45,859 nucleotides of DNA, taken from NCBI GenBank assembly GCA_035301265.1, contig DATGUP010000009.1, positions 1 through 45,859 of the forward strand, read 5' to 3'. The translations under genes were made by a program, and so were the position numbers. Of the stretch, positions 26,203-35,245 are shown in pieces. How positions within the stretch are numbered: position 1 is the stretch's first letter; every line of letters starts with the position of its first letter. The DNA is from DATGUP01 sp035301265. GTDB taxonomy: Bacteria > Bacillota > Bacilli > Bacillales > Amphibacillaceae. The notes below the pieces were generated by a model. That model had not been told where the DNA came from. It saw nothing but the letters and a program-made list of their open reading frames with translations, and did no database searches.

Positions 26203-27735
26203 TCACTCCCACTCAATCGTTGCTGGCGGTTTGCTTGTAACATCGTACACAACGCGGTTAACATGCTTGACATCATTGACAATACGGGTCGAAATGTGAT
26301 CCAATACATCCCACGGAATGCGCGCCCATTCGGAAGTCGTTCCATCGACTGATGTCACCGCACGAATACCGATGGTATAGTCATATGTTCGAGCATCTCC
26401 CGTTACTCCGACACTGCGAATGTTCGGCAAAACAGTAAAATATTGCCAAATGTCGCGCTCGAGTCCAGCTTTAGCAATTTCTTCACGCAGAATAGCATCG
26501 GATTCCCGAACAATTTCCAGTTTTTCTTCGGTTACTTCTCCGAGCACGCGAATAGCAAGCCCTGGACCCGGAAATGGTTGACGCCAAACGATGGAATCAG
26601 GGATGCCAAGTTGGGTACCGACTTTGCGCACCTCATCTTTGAACAAGGTTTTAAGCGGTTCGATTAATTCCAATGCCATATCTTCCGGCAAGCCGCCGAC
26701 ATTATGATGCGATTTTATCGTTTGTGCTGTCTCCGTGCCGCTTTCGATCACATCGGTATAAAGTGTCCCTTGGGCTAAAAAATCAATGCCTTCAAGTTTA
26801 GCCGCCTCATCGTCGAACACAGCGATAAATTCATTTCCTATGATCTTCCGTTTTTCTTCGGGATCGACAACCCCTTTCAGCTTGGATAAAAAGCGATGCT
26901 TAGCGTCGATTTTAATGATGTTCATTTGAAAATCATCGGCAAACGTCTTCATGACCTCGTCTGCTTCATTTTTCCGAAGCAATCCATGATCGACGAAAAT
27001 ACATGTTAGTTGATCTCCGATTGCTTTATGAATCAATGCGGCGACAACCGAAGAATCAACACCACCGCTCAAGGCACAAAGAACTTTTCGCTCACCGACT
27101 ATCGACCGTATATTATCGACTTCAGCAGCGATAAAGTTTTCAATTGTCCAATCGCCTTGACATTCGCAAATATCAAAGACAAACCGTTTTAAAATGTCGC
27201 TGCCGTATTCCGAATAAATTTCCGGATGGAACTGAACACCATACAGCGCCTTATCCGGTTGGCTTATCGCAGCAATCGGAACCGAAGCGCTCGTTGCATC
27301 AACCTGAAACGTCTCCGGTGCCTCGATCACGTGGCCTCCATGGCCAATCCAGACCGTTTGCTCTGCTGGTGTGTTTTTAAACAGACGGGCATCGTTGTTT
27401 ACGGTCAGACGCGACTTTTCATACTTTCGATCAGCCGCCTTTTCAACGTATCCACCATACTGCTGAGCGATAAGCTGCATCCCATAACCAATGCCTAACA
27501 CGGGAAGACCTAGATTGAAAATGTCCGGATCATAGCGGTGGCAATCGGCATCATCGATATTATGCAAACCTCCGGAAAGGATAATTCCTTTCGGATTCAT
27601 GGCTTGAATTTTTTTCGCAGTTAATTTGTATGTGTGTAGCTCACTGTAGACACCGAATTCTCGAATTTTACGTGTGAGCAATTGATTGTACGGACTTCCA
27701 AAATCCAAAATAAGGATGAATTCATTATGTTTCAT
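26203..27735 (-). CDS. guaA: GMP synthase GuaA with an apparently inactive glutaminase domain
   Basis: A 510-residue protein converting XMP to GMP. The ATP pyrophosphatase domain (SGGVDSS at 223-229, then FVDHGLLRKNE and the GQPFPGP-like RQPFPGPGLAIRV) and dimerisation domain are nearly identical to B. subtilis GuaA. The N-terminal class-I glutamine amidotransferase domain is odd. The nucleophile Cys of GICYGMQ is Gly83 (codon GGT at 27489-27487). DFGSQ is DFGSP (Pro15), SGGP is SGGL (Leu57) and SHGD is GHGG (131-134). His170 and Glu172 of the triad remain. It should therefore use free ammonia only, unless a separate glutaminase helps. AAGGAGC precedes the ATG. Frame and length are intact, so it is not a simple pseudogene. 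Confidence 0.93.
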   Translation of the reverse strand: MKHNEFILILDFGSPYNQLLTRKIREFGVYSELHTYKLTAKKIQAMNPKGIILSGGLHNIDDADCHRYDPDIFNLGLPVLGIGYGMQLIAQQYGGYVEKAADRKYEKSRLTVNNDARLFKNTPAEQTVWIGHGGHVIEAPETFQVDATSASVPIAAISQPDKALYGVQFHPEIYSEYGSDILKRFVFDICECQGDWTIENFIAAEVDNIRSIVGERKVLCALSGGVDSSVVAALIHKAIGDQLTCIFVDHGLLRKNEADEVMKTFADDFQMNIIKIDAKHRFLSKLKGVVDPEEKRKIIGNEFIAVFDDEAAKLEGIDFLAQGTLYTDVIESGTETAQTIKSHHNVGGLPEDMALELIEPLKTLFKDEVRKVGTQLGIPDSIVWRQPFPGPGLAIRVLGEVTEEKLEIVRESDAILREEIAKAGLERDIWQYFTVLPNIRSVGVTGDARTYDYTIGIRAVTSVDGTTSEWARIPWDVLDHISTRIVNDVKHVNRVVYDVTSKPPATIEWE

Positions 27736-28093
27736 AGTTTTTGCTCCTTATTGATGTATAATGTGAGGCAAATGAATGATGAAGTGTAGCAAACTTTGCC
27801 TAGTTGCCTAGTTCTTACTGCAAAACGGCTATTACTAGAATAGCGAACAGATGCAGTTGAATCAACTCTAAAAGAACAATTTAGGATTATTCTTGCAGCC
27901 AAACACGTTAACTGCTGATCAAATGTTTATCATAACATCGGCTGGTTCTTCATGATAAATACAACGATTTTCTATTTGATTTGCTTCATCAATGGCTTAT
28001 GCTCACCCGCTATACAACATACGCTCAATGGAGCGGTATACCAAAATGGCTATACGGCGGTGGACCCTGCAATATTACCAAACAACCGTCTTT
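27736..28093. other. Intergenic region between guaA and the amidase gene
   Basis: No gene is supported in these 358 bases. It holds a tandem 8-mer (GCCTAGTT twice, 27798-27813) and a TATACA that may be part of a guaA promoter. A 25-codon open stretch on the minus strand lacks a start and ribosome site. I found no purine riboswitch or T-box in the guaA leader and no clear terminator for the amidase. Confidence 0.5.
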
Positions 28094-29608
28094 TCATCCG
28101 TTTTCAACAACTTCTGTAAAGTAAGGGTTTCCTTGCATACCGACCCACACATTTGATTGTTCCATTTGATAAGCCAACTGCAATAAACGATGTTCGGCTC
28201 CTTTTTCGGCCATCACTTGAACACCAAGCGGCAATCCTTCATTTGTTATGTGTACAGGTACGGACATCGCCGGTTGACCGGTTAAATTAGCCAGCTGGGT
28301 AAATGGTGTATACGTTAGACTCGGCAAAAACATATCGTAAACAAGCGCTTGTTGTTTCTTTGCATCTAATTCAGCTACCTGTTTACGTAATTCAGCTTGC
28401 TTTCGTTCAGAATAAGTGAGCTCACCTACTTTTGGCGCCGCAAACGCTGTTGTCGGCGTTATATAAAAATCATATGTATCATGCAGCTCAGCCATTTGCG
28501 CCGCCGCTACATCCCATGCGGCGAGACTTGCGGAAAATTCAGCAGCCGATACGGATTTACCTGCCTCATTTAGCACCCACGTTTCTATTTCCATATCATC
28601 GGCTGTCACGGGACGTCCCATTGCTCGTTCTATCTCAGCCATGACATGCGCCACTTCTCCGCTGTTCATGAGAAAATAGTTGCGCATTAACTGAACACCG
28701 TCGACCCCATTTGCTGTTTCTTCTACGGCGTGTCCTTGTCGTTCAAGCCAGGTGATTACTTTTTCCACAGCTTGCCGTGCTTCATCAGAAACGGGTGTCC
28801 CTACCGGCGATTCTTTTGTAAAGGCGATTCGCAACGGTTCTTGCCAATCCTTCTGCATAACGTCCTTGTATTTTCCGGGAAACAACGGCGTTTGAAATGC
28901 TGCTTCAGGCTGCACAACTTGCAAAAGATCAAGCATGGCAGCGCTGTCGCGAACAGTGCGACTCAATACAAAATCAATCGATGCTCCTTGCCACTGGCGA
29001 CCAGCCCCTGGTCCAACAGGCGTTCTTCCACGCGTCGGTTTCAAACCAAATAATCCGCAAAAAGATGCTGGAATGCGGATTGACCCCCCACCATCGCTTG
29101 CTCCTGCCACTGGCACAACACCGGAGGCAACCGCAGCTGCCGAACCACCGCTCGATCCGCCAGGAGAATATTGGCTATGCCAAGGATTGCGTGTCGGTCC
29201 GTCGGTTTGAGGTTCAGTAATATTTTTCAAAGCGAGTTCCGGGACATTGGTATGACCTAAAAATATACATCCTGCTTGACGCAAGCGCCTAACAAAATGG
29301 GAATCGGTATCTGCTACGACCGATTGTAAAAGCCGAGAGCCTGCTGTCAACGGTTCGCCTTTAATGGCCTGAGAAATATTTTTCAATAAGAACGGTACGC
29401 CAAAAAAGGGCTCCGAACCGTTTTCAGCCTTTTCGACTTCCTCCAGCGCTCGCTTTTGTCGATTATGTACGACAGCATTCAGTTCTGGATTCACCTTTTC
29501 GAGCTGTTGGAGACTGAGCGTCACCAATTCTTTCGGTGTGACTTCTTTATTTTTGATTAAACCGGCCATGTCAGTTGCATCCAAGGAAAGATAAGTTTGT
29601 AAATCCAT
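28094..29608 (-). CDS. Amidase signature family hydrolase
   Basis: A 504-residue amidase. The Ser-cisSer-Lys triad is seen at Lys76 (FLLKN), the GGSSGGS segment (150-156) and Ser176 in SDGGGS. It resembles the 6-aminohexanoate-cyclic-dimer hydrolase/general amidase branch more than GatA: the loop SDGGGSIR replaces SDTGGSIR and no gatB/gatC is beside it. The substrate is not predictable. A G-rich ribosome site (GGGGGGAG) precedes the ATG. It is a stand-alone gene; the ger operon lies upstream on the same strand. Confidence 0.85.
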   Translation of the reverse strand: MDLQTYLSLDATDMAGLIKNKEVTPKELVTLSLQQLEKVNPELNAVVHNRQKRALEEVEKAENGSEPFFGVPFLLKNISQAIKGEPLTAGSRLLQSVVADTDSHFVRRLRQAGCIFLGHTNVPELALKNITEPQTDGPTRNPWHSQYSPGGSSGGSAAAVASGVVPVAGASDGGGSIRIPASFCGLFGLKPTRGRTPVGPGAGRQWQGASIDFVLSRTVRDSAAMLDLLQVVQPEAAFQTPLFPGKYKDVMQKDWQEPLRIAFTKESPVGTPVSDEARQAVEKVITWLERQGHAVEETANGVDGVQLMRNYFLMNSGEVAHVMAEIERAMGRPVTADDMEIETWVLNEAGKSVSAAEFSASLAAWDVAAAQMAELHDTYDFYITPTTAFAAPKVGELTYSERKQAELRKQVAELDAKKQQALVYDMFLPSLTYTPFTQLANLTGQPAMSVPVHITNEGLPLGVQVMAEKGAEHRLLQLAYQMEQSNVWVGMQGNPYFTEVVENG

Positions 29609-29655
29609 AAGCTCCCCCCCTTGCCCTGATTATAACATTAAAAAAGATCGAAACA

Positions 29656-29811
29656 TTACTCCTTTTTTCTGTCTTCCTTCTTCCACGGCGGATCACCGTA
29701 GTCATGCAACCATGTGTTCACTTTATAGACCATATACGGAAGCAAAAAAGACAACACCGTACAAAATAAAATCATCTTATCTGATAATGTGTCTAGCAAA
29801 CGATCCCACAT
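29656..29811 (-). CDS. Small membrane protein at the end of the ger operon
   Basis: A 51-residue ORF 51 bases after gerAC, same strand, with GAGAGGG before its ATG. It has one hydrophobic span (about residues 13-29, MILFCTVLSFLLPYMVY) and a charged tail (DPPWKKEDRKKE). Short membrane proteins (D subunits) accompany several germinant receptor operons in bacilli, and position and size fit such a part. D subunits I recall have two spans, so the match is by context, not by sequence. Confidence 0.6.
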   Translation of the reverse strand: MWDRLLDTLSDKMILFCTVLSFLLPYMVYKVNTWLHDYGDPPWKKEDRKKE

Positions 29812-29862
29812 ATTTCAGCCCTCTCTTTTTCCATTTACTTCACACTGCGCCTGCGGACTGAC

Positions 29863-31047
29863 TTAATCGCCCCTCGTCTTAGCCCGATCGGACGTTCCAA
29901 TCCCTTTTATAGTGACGTGAGCCGATGTATCGACATTCACTTTGGAAAAATAATGTTTACCTTGCTCCCAATCGTCCTTCACTTTATTCCATAAATCATA
30001 ATGCTTTTGCCTTAGCACTTTGTTAATGCCGAGCACATCCGCATTCAAATCATTTTGCAGTTTGTCTATTGTTCGATTAACGAGCTGTTCAATGCGCGCT
30101 TCAATTCTTTTCTCTATTTTCTTTAGATACGTTTCTGATAAAAGGCTTTCGCTTCCAAACATCTCGGCAATGGAACCTTCCACGGTTATATCCAAACCGA
30201 CTTTCATGTTGTCCGGATCTTGATGGTTGACTGTTATCGCATTTTGAGTTGTATCCACCTTAAATACCATAAGGCGATCATTGATTTTAAATTCAATCAT
30301 GCCACCGTAATGTTTTTGTGTCGCTAAGTTAAGCCCCTTTGTCTCCTGTGCATCTAACATTCCGACGAGCTGATTTTTCTTCCCATTGAACACAGCAGCT
30401 CCCTTAACACCGATCTGCTTCTCGCCTACTGGTTTAACTCTCGGCAACGCATAGCTATCTCGATCGAGCAAATAACCGTGGACCGCTCCGACATCGACAG
30501 TGCGGTTAATGTCCAAATCCTCACTGCTATTTTTTAGTACAGAGTCGATGAACATAGCCGGTAAGTCTTCCAGACTGGGCTGAACATCGATCACATTTTT
30601 CGCCTTCCCATCGGCGATCATAACGCTGACACCGCGTCGGATTTGTTGATCGCGTATCAATATATCCATCACACTAGAAAACAAATCCGCTTCTTTTGCT
30701 ACTTGTTCAGATACAACTAAAACTTTTAAGTGATCGAAAAAAGGCGGACGGCTTATTCTTGTTTCCAGCTCCTTCGTTATCATCTGCATACTATCGCCAG
30801 TTACTGTGACATTGCTGAACGGCTCTTCATCTTCACTCTCAGTATCTGTCGACATCATAATCCCCGATGGTACAACAAATTGATAAGTCAATGCTAAATG
30901 AGTATTTCCTTTGGTTTGTTTGTCGGCAAGATCAATGGCTTCACCGACGATAAAGCCGCGCTCTTCAATATTCTTTTCATCCCAACAAGCAGAAAGAAAG
31001 GTTAATATAACCAACATCACACCAACAGACAGCTCGCGCTTACCCAT
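29863..31047 (-). CDS. gerAC: Germinant receptor subunit C (lipoprotein)
   Basis: A 394-residue lipoprotein of the Ger(x)C family. The signal peptide ends in LSAC with Cys21, followed at once by WDEKNIEERGFIVGEAID, the typical family start. Three mixed alpha/beta domains follow, ending with the C-terminal domain. It is held on the outer face of the spore inner membrane and is needed with the A and B subunits for nutrient germination. Its start overlaps the end of the B gene by eight bases, so translation is coupled. Confidence 0.93.
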   Translation of the reverse strand: MGKRELSVGVMLVILTFLSACWDEKNIEERGFIVGEAIDLADKQTKGNTHLALTYQFVVPSGIMMSTDTESEDEEPFSNVTVTGDSMQMITKELETRISRPPFFDHLKVLVVSEQVAKEADLFSSVMDILIRDQQIRRGVSVMIADGKAKNVIDVQPSLEDLPAMFIDSVLKNSSEDLDINRTVDVGAVHGYLLDRDSYALPRVKPVGEKQIGVKGAAVFNGKKNQLVGMLDAQETKGLNLATQKHYGGMIEFKINDRLMVFKVDTTQNAITVNHQDPDNMKVGLDITVEGSIAEMFGSESLLSETYLKKIEKRIEARIEQLVNRTIDKLQNDLNADVLGINKVLRQKHYDLWNKVKDDWEQGKHYFSKVNVDTSAHVTIKGIGTSDRAKTRGD

Positions 31048-32146
31048 TGCCTTTCACCTCTCGAATTTTTGCCATAACGGTCAAAACAAACATCACCAAT
31101 ATCGTATACGAAATAACTGTATAACTCATCACCATTTCGAAAACAGATATTTCCGGCAATTCCTGAGGAAGCATTGCAATAAAGTAAACGACCGGCGCCA
31201 AAACAAAAATAACTTTTAATTTCGAAGTATTCGTAAAAACAGATGTCAAAGCGAAAACCGAAACATCGAATGTGAGCGATGTTGTATTGAAAATAGCCAT
31301 AATCCAAATAACGAAAAAAACAGATTCAAACCGTTCAAAAAACTCGCCAGGAATTTCAACACTTTTAGCTAATTCAATGGTCGGATAAAGCAGATTAGCA
31401 GTAGAAGAATTTCCGTACACAGCGATACAAAACACAAAAAGCAACACGTAAATAACGATTGAAATAATCGTCCCTATCACAGCCAGTTTAGGTGTTTGTT
31501 TAGGCTCTTCAACGTAGGCAAGATAAAACCATAAAATACCAAATCCTATGTATGATCTAATACTCGAGCCAGCCCCCTTTATAAATCCTGTAAAACTCGT
31601 CTTAAACAAAGGTTGCAGGTGGCTTATGGAAAAGAAGTTTAAATTGAATACAAAAACAACTAAAACGATTAATGTTATAATCGGAAAAAAAAGCATATTC
31701 AAACGGAATAGGCCAACCCGTGTGCCACTAACGGCATAGATTACGACAAGAAAAAACGTCAGAGCGATGATTTCGATCGGCGTCTCCGGGAGTAAATATT
31801 CCTTGGACATGTTGGCGATTTCGCGAATTTGAATCGATGTAAGAGGAATAAAAATCCCCGCCCAAACCAATGTCATGATAACAGCTACCGGTTTAGATAC
31901 GATGAGTGCAGCATATTCTATAAACTGTTGTCCGGGAAAGCGCGCAACAAAACGGGTGATAAACCATATTACAAAAAGGATGAGCACGCCGATACCGACG
32001 ATCGGGAGCCAACCATCCCCTGCCTTTGTGTCCGCCGCCAAATCCTTTGGCATGGAAAGAACGCCGACGCCAATCATCACCGAAGGGATCGCGATCATAA
32101 TTTCCCGTTGCGTAATGGTTTTATCACTATGTGTAAATTTTTTCAC
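31040..32146 (-). CDS. gerAB: Germinant receptor subunit B (APC-family transporter fold)
   Basis: A 368-residue integral membrane protein with about ten spans, of the GerAB/spore germination branch of the amino acid permease superfamily. The N-terminus (ITQREIMIAIPSVMIGVGVLSMPKDLA) shows the unwound first span with GVG that in this fold contacts the ligand. It is likely the germinant-binding subunit. Three bases separate it from the A gene. Which nutrient it senses cannot be told from sequence. Confidence 0.93.
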   Translation of the reverse strand: MKKFTHSDKTITQREIMIAIPSVMIGVGVLSMPKDLAADTKAGDGWLPIVGIGVLILFVIWFITRFVARFPGQQFIEYAALIVSKPVAVIMTLVWAGIFIPLTSIQIREIANMSKEYLLPETPIEIIALTFFLVVIYAVSGTRVGLFRLNMLFFPIITLIVLVVFVFNLNFFSISHLQPLFKTSFTGFIKGAGSSIRSYIGFGILWFYLAYVEEPKQTPKLAVIGTIISIVIYVLLFVFCIAVYGNSSTANLLYPTIELAKSVEIPGEFFERFESVFFVIWIMAIFNTTSLTFDVSVFALTSVFTNTSKLKVIFVLAPVVYFIAMLPQELPEISVFEMVMSYTVISYTILVMFVLTVMAKIREVKGNG

Positions 32147-32149
32147 ACC

Positions 32150-33694
32150 CTATGCCCCTCCTTGATCAGCCGATTTTTCATCCTCTGTTTGCATATATTT
32201 CGGTCGCCTGTTGATTAACGGGATGGGAACGCGCAGTATGAGATCGTTAAAGTCTTGGAAAAACATCGGAGCAAACGGGCTTGAATAAGCTACGCCAATA
32301 CTTGTCAAATTGACCACATGAATGTTGATCATTATATAGCAAAGAATAATACCATAAATACCAAACAAGGCCGCGGCAAACATCATGATGTATACGAGAA
32401 TGCGAAGTGCAATGGAAAAACTATAAGACGGGATTGAAAATGACGCAATCGCATTCAACGCTACAACAACGACCATAATCGGACTAACAATCCCCGCTTG
32501 CACCGCCGCTTCTCCAATCACAATACCTCCAACAATACCGATCGTCTGACCGATCGTTGTAGGTAGCCTTGCCCCTGCTTCGCGCAGCATCTCCATGGTC
32601 GACACCATGAGCAGCGCTTCAATAAATGCTGGAAAAGGCACTCCCTCGCGTGTAGCCGCGATCGAAAAAGCGAGTTTGGACGGGATCATGCCTTGATGAA
32701 AGGAAACGAGTGCCACGTATAACGCAGGTAAAAACACTGCTATAAACGCGGCAATATAGCGTAAAACTCGGATTAACGAACCGATCGTCCAACGTTCATA
32801 ATAATCTTCCGGTGACTGCAAGGCATTGCCTAATGTCGCCGGTGCAATCAATACAAACGGTGTTCCATCCAAAATAAGGACAACTTTTCCTTCCATCAAT
32901 GCCGCCGATGCTTTATCCGGTCGTTCTGTATTGATCACTTGCGGAAATAAAGATAAAAAACTATCCTCAATCCATTGTTCAACAAACCCCGACTCTGGCG
33001 CATCATCCATATCGATCGACTCAAGCCGGCGATTGATTTCTTTGAATAGATCGGGGTGGACGATACCATCGACATACGCCACGACGAGATTCTTTTTTGA
33101 ACGTCGACCGATTTGGTATGTCTTATAACGTAAATTCGGGTCGCGGATATAACGCCGCAATCGAGCTAGATTCGTATGTAAGTCCTCGATAAATGAATCG
33201 CGCGGACCACGGATCACCGTTTCCGAATCCGGTTCTTCTATCGAGCGGATCTCCCATAGCTGGGCATCGATGGCAAGCGCGGTAGAGAATCCGTCCAAAT
33301 AAAAAATCGCATGTCCATAAAGCAGACTGTTGGACACATCATCCCATGTACTTACTTTTTCGATACCTGTTACCGACATCATTTCCCGGTGAATCATTTC
33401 CATTAATGCATTCGTTTCATCCGGTAATGATCCCTTATTTGCTAACAATTGAATATTTTTGATGACATTGTCCTGCACCAGTTTTTCATTCGTTAATCCA
33501 TCCATATAAGCGATTGCACACTGCCTGCTCGTTCCGTATATCGTAAATTCCCGAACCACTAAATCTTCTGGATCTTCAAGTAACCTTCGCAAGTTGCTAA
33601 GATTGTGGGGCAGTTTTTTAGACAATACAGCCGGAATATTTTCTTGGCGCTTAGCTTGTTTTTTGTTCCGTTTGAAAAATGATTTGATATCCAT
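32150..33694 (-). CDS. gerAA: Germinant receptor subunit A
   Basis: A 514-residue protein with a large soluble N-terminal domain (to about residue 290), then four to six membrane spans with the conserved RVLRYIAAFIAVFLPALYVAL and GQTIGIVGGIVIGEAAV blocks, and a soluble tail. GerA-type A subunits assemble with B and C into an oligomeric ion channel in the spore membrane. Start ATG at 33694 is set by GGTGGAG; the open frame runs 34 codons further up without a ribosome site. First gene of the operon; a candidate SigG promoter lies about 80 bases upstream. Confidence 0.93.
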   Translation of the reverse strand: MDIKSFFKRNKKQAKRQENIPAVLSKKLPHNLSNLRRLLEDPEDLVVREFTIYGTSRQCAIAYMDGLTNEKLVQDNVIKNIQLLANKGSLPDETNALMEMIHREMMSVTGIEKVSTWDDVSNSLLYGHAIFYLDGFSTALAIDAQLWEIRSIEEPDSETVIRGPRDSFIEDLHTNLARLRRYIRDPNLRYKTYQIGRRSKKNLVVAYVDGIVHPDLFKEINRRLESIDMDDAPESGFVEQWIEDSFLSLFPQVINTERPDKASAALMEGKVVLILDGTPFVLIAPATLGNALQSPEDYYERWTIGSLIRVLRYIAAFIAVFLPALYVALVSFHQGMIPSKLAFSIAATREGVPFPAFIEALLMVSTMEMLREAGARLPTTIGQTIGIVGGIVIGEAAVQAGIVSPIMVVVVALNAIASFSIPSYSFSIALRILVYIMMFAAALFGIYGIILCYIMINIHVVNLTSIGVAYSSPFAPMFFQDFNDLILRVPIPLINRRPKYMQTEDEKSADQGGA

Positions 33695-33774
33695 AAACGC
33701 TCCACCAATATGACTTGACGTGTTTCCCTTGTTTTTCCCATTACGAATGATTTTATACAAACTGAACGGATGTA

Positions 33775-33803
33775 TAGCATCAAGCGGTGAAGACAAACTA
33801 TAC
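33775..33803 (-). promoter_or_regulatory. Candidate SigG promoter of the ger operon
   Basis: On the minus strand GTATA (33799-33803, matching GHATR) is followed, 17 bases on, by GATGCTA (33775-33781, five of seven against CATWHTA). The position fits a leader of about 75 bases before gerAA. ger operons are known to be SigG-dependent; the match itself is moderate. Confidence 0.35.
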
Positions 33804-33862
33804 TCACGGACTGATTAAGAGGGGGTTACAGTGGAAAAATTGGCGAAAAAGTAGGGGTTCAG

Positions 33863-34342
33863 ATGAACAAAAAAAGCAAGGCGTTAGAAGTCCTTATGTG
33901 GAGTATCGCATTGCCGGGATTTGGACAGTTATTAAACCGCAAGTGGATAAAAGGGATTATTTTAATTATTTTAGAATTTGTAATCAATGTACTTGGCAAT
34001 TTCAATTGGATCATCATTTTGAGTTACCACGGAAAAATTCAAGAGGCAATTGCAGAAACCAATTATTTATGGCTAATGTTTTATCCTTGTTTATACTTTT
34101 TTGCCATATGGGATGCGTACAAAGATGCCGGTGGTGGGCGTAAGCCGTTTGCGTTTCTACCCTTTGTCTTTTCCGCTTATATGACAACGATCGGTTTAAT
34201 TTTTTCCGCAGATTTTAAGCTATTCGGCGTCTTCATTGGGCCAATATGGCTGCCTATTTTAAGCTTGCCGGTCGGCCTTGCACTCGGCGCGGGGATTCGA
34301 TGGTTGTTGCTGAAAAAATATAAAAAAAATAAGCCGTTATGA
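33863..34342 (+). CDS. Unrecognised small integral membrane protein
   Basis: A 159-residue protein with about four to five hydrophobic spans. The start (LPGFGQLLNRKWIKGIILI) shows the PGxGQ...KG pattern found at the head of TM2/DUF5683-like membrane domains, and a basic tail (LLLKKYKKNKPL) ends it. GTAGGGG lies just before the ATG. It is divergent from the ger operon and converges on the SDR gene. I do not know a function; a role in spores is only suggested by its neighbour. Confidence 0.75.
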   Translation: MNKKSKALEVLMWSIALPGFGQLLNRKWIKGIILIILEFVINVLGNFNWIIILSYHGKIQEAIAETNYLWLMFYPCLYFFAIWDAYKDAGGGRKPFAFLPFVFSAYMTTIGLIFSADFKLFGVFIGPIWLPILSLPVGLALGAGIRWLLLKKYKKNKPL

Positions 34343-34375
34343 ATTAAAAAGCACATACAATTTCATAAACGGCTT
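34331..34375. terminator. Hairpin between convergent genes
   Basis: AAGCCGTTATGAA (34331-34343) pairs with TTCATAAACGGCTT (34362-34375), one mismatch, with an A-rich loop. It overlaps the last codons of the plus-strand gene and would serve it and the SDR gene. Confidence 0.65.
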
Positions 34376-34409
34376 GTTTAGCTTAGATTACCGGCTATTC
34401 GTGATATAT

Positions 34410-35120
34410 TTACACCGGCCTTACGGTCATTTCATTGACATTCACATGCGTCGGTTGGGTGAGCGCATAAACGACCGCTCGTGCAATGTCAGTTGCCTCT
34501 AGCTTTTTGCGTCCGCCCGCCCATGTGCTACCGCTACCGCTCAAAGGTGTGGCAACCATACCGGGGGAAATGTTTGTTACTCGAACTCCCGTTCTAGCCA
34601 ATTCTTTTTCCAAGCCCATAGAAATAGCACGCACGGCATATTTAGTCGCACTGTAGACGGTACTTGTTTTTGTCACTTCAAATCCAGAAACAGAAGCTAT
34701 GTTAATAATATGACCTGATTGCCGCTTAAGCATCGTAGGTAATACAGCATTAATTCCGTAAAGAACCCCTTTAATATTGACATCAATCATTGTCTCCCAC
34801 TCATCAACTTGGCCTGATCGGACGGTTCCTGCAAGCATTTGACCAGCGTTATTGATAAGTATATCGACATGGCCAAAAGCATCAGCTGCTTTTTTCACCA
34901 GTGCCTCCACATCGTCTTTAACGGCAACATCAGCTTGAAACGCGAGTGCTTTTCCTTTATCTTGGTCGTTAATCGCCTTTGCTTGCGCTTGCAATTTTTC
35001 AAGCCGGCGAGCAGCTAAAACGACATTCACCCCTTCTCCAGCTAATTCTTTTGCAATAGCAGCGCCAATGCCACTGCTTGCCCCGGTTACAATCGCTGTT
35101 TTCCCCTGTAATACTCCCAT
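34410..35120 (-). CDS. Short-chain dehydrogenase/reductase
   Basis: A 236-residue classical SDR. The Rossmann motif TGASSGIG (12-19), NNAG (90-93), and the catalytic Ser143, Tyr156 and Lys160 (YSATK) are all present. The R-rich turn after strand 2 (AARRLEKL) suggests NADPH use. It is close to the YdfG/3-hydroxy acid dehydrogenase-like group; the substrate is unknown. GAGGAGGC precedes the ATG. It stands alone between groEL and the plus-strand membrane gene. Confidence 0.88.
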   Translation of the reverse strand: MGVLQGKTAIVTGASSGIGAAIAKELAGEGVNVVLAARRLEKLQAQAKAINDQDKGKALAFQADVAVKDDVEALVKKAADAFGHVDILINNAGQMLAGTVRSGQVDEWETMIDVNIKGVLYGINAVLPTMLKRQSGHIINIASVSGFEVTKTSTVYSATKYAVRAISMGLEKELARTGVRVTNISPGMVATPLSGSGSTWAGGRKKLEATDIARAVVYALTQPTHVNVNEMTVRPV

Positions 35121-35198
35121 ACGTATGCCTCCTCAAAGCATGATTTCCTTTATCCAAGAGAATACCCATTCCAGTGAAGAATAGCAAATGAAATAGAA

Positions 35199-35227
35199 TA
35201 GGCCCACAACGATCAGTTGTGGGCCTA
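35199..35227 (-). terminator. Terminator after groEL
   Basis: TAGGCCCACAAC (35199-35210) and GTTGTGGGCCTA (35216-35227) form a perfect 12-bp stem with a five-base loop. The minus strand continues TTCTATTT. Confidence 0.88.
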
Positions 35228-35245
35228 ATCATTTACATGTGCGTC

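Noticed and set aside
27880..27985. A 25-codon minus-strand open stretch upstream of guaA as a gene remnant
   Set aside because: No start, no ribosome site and no family resemblance I could recognise.
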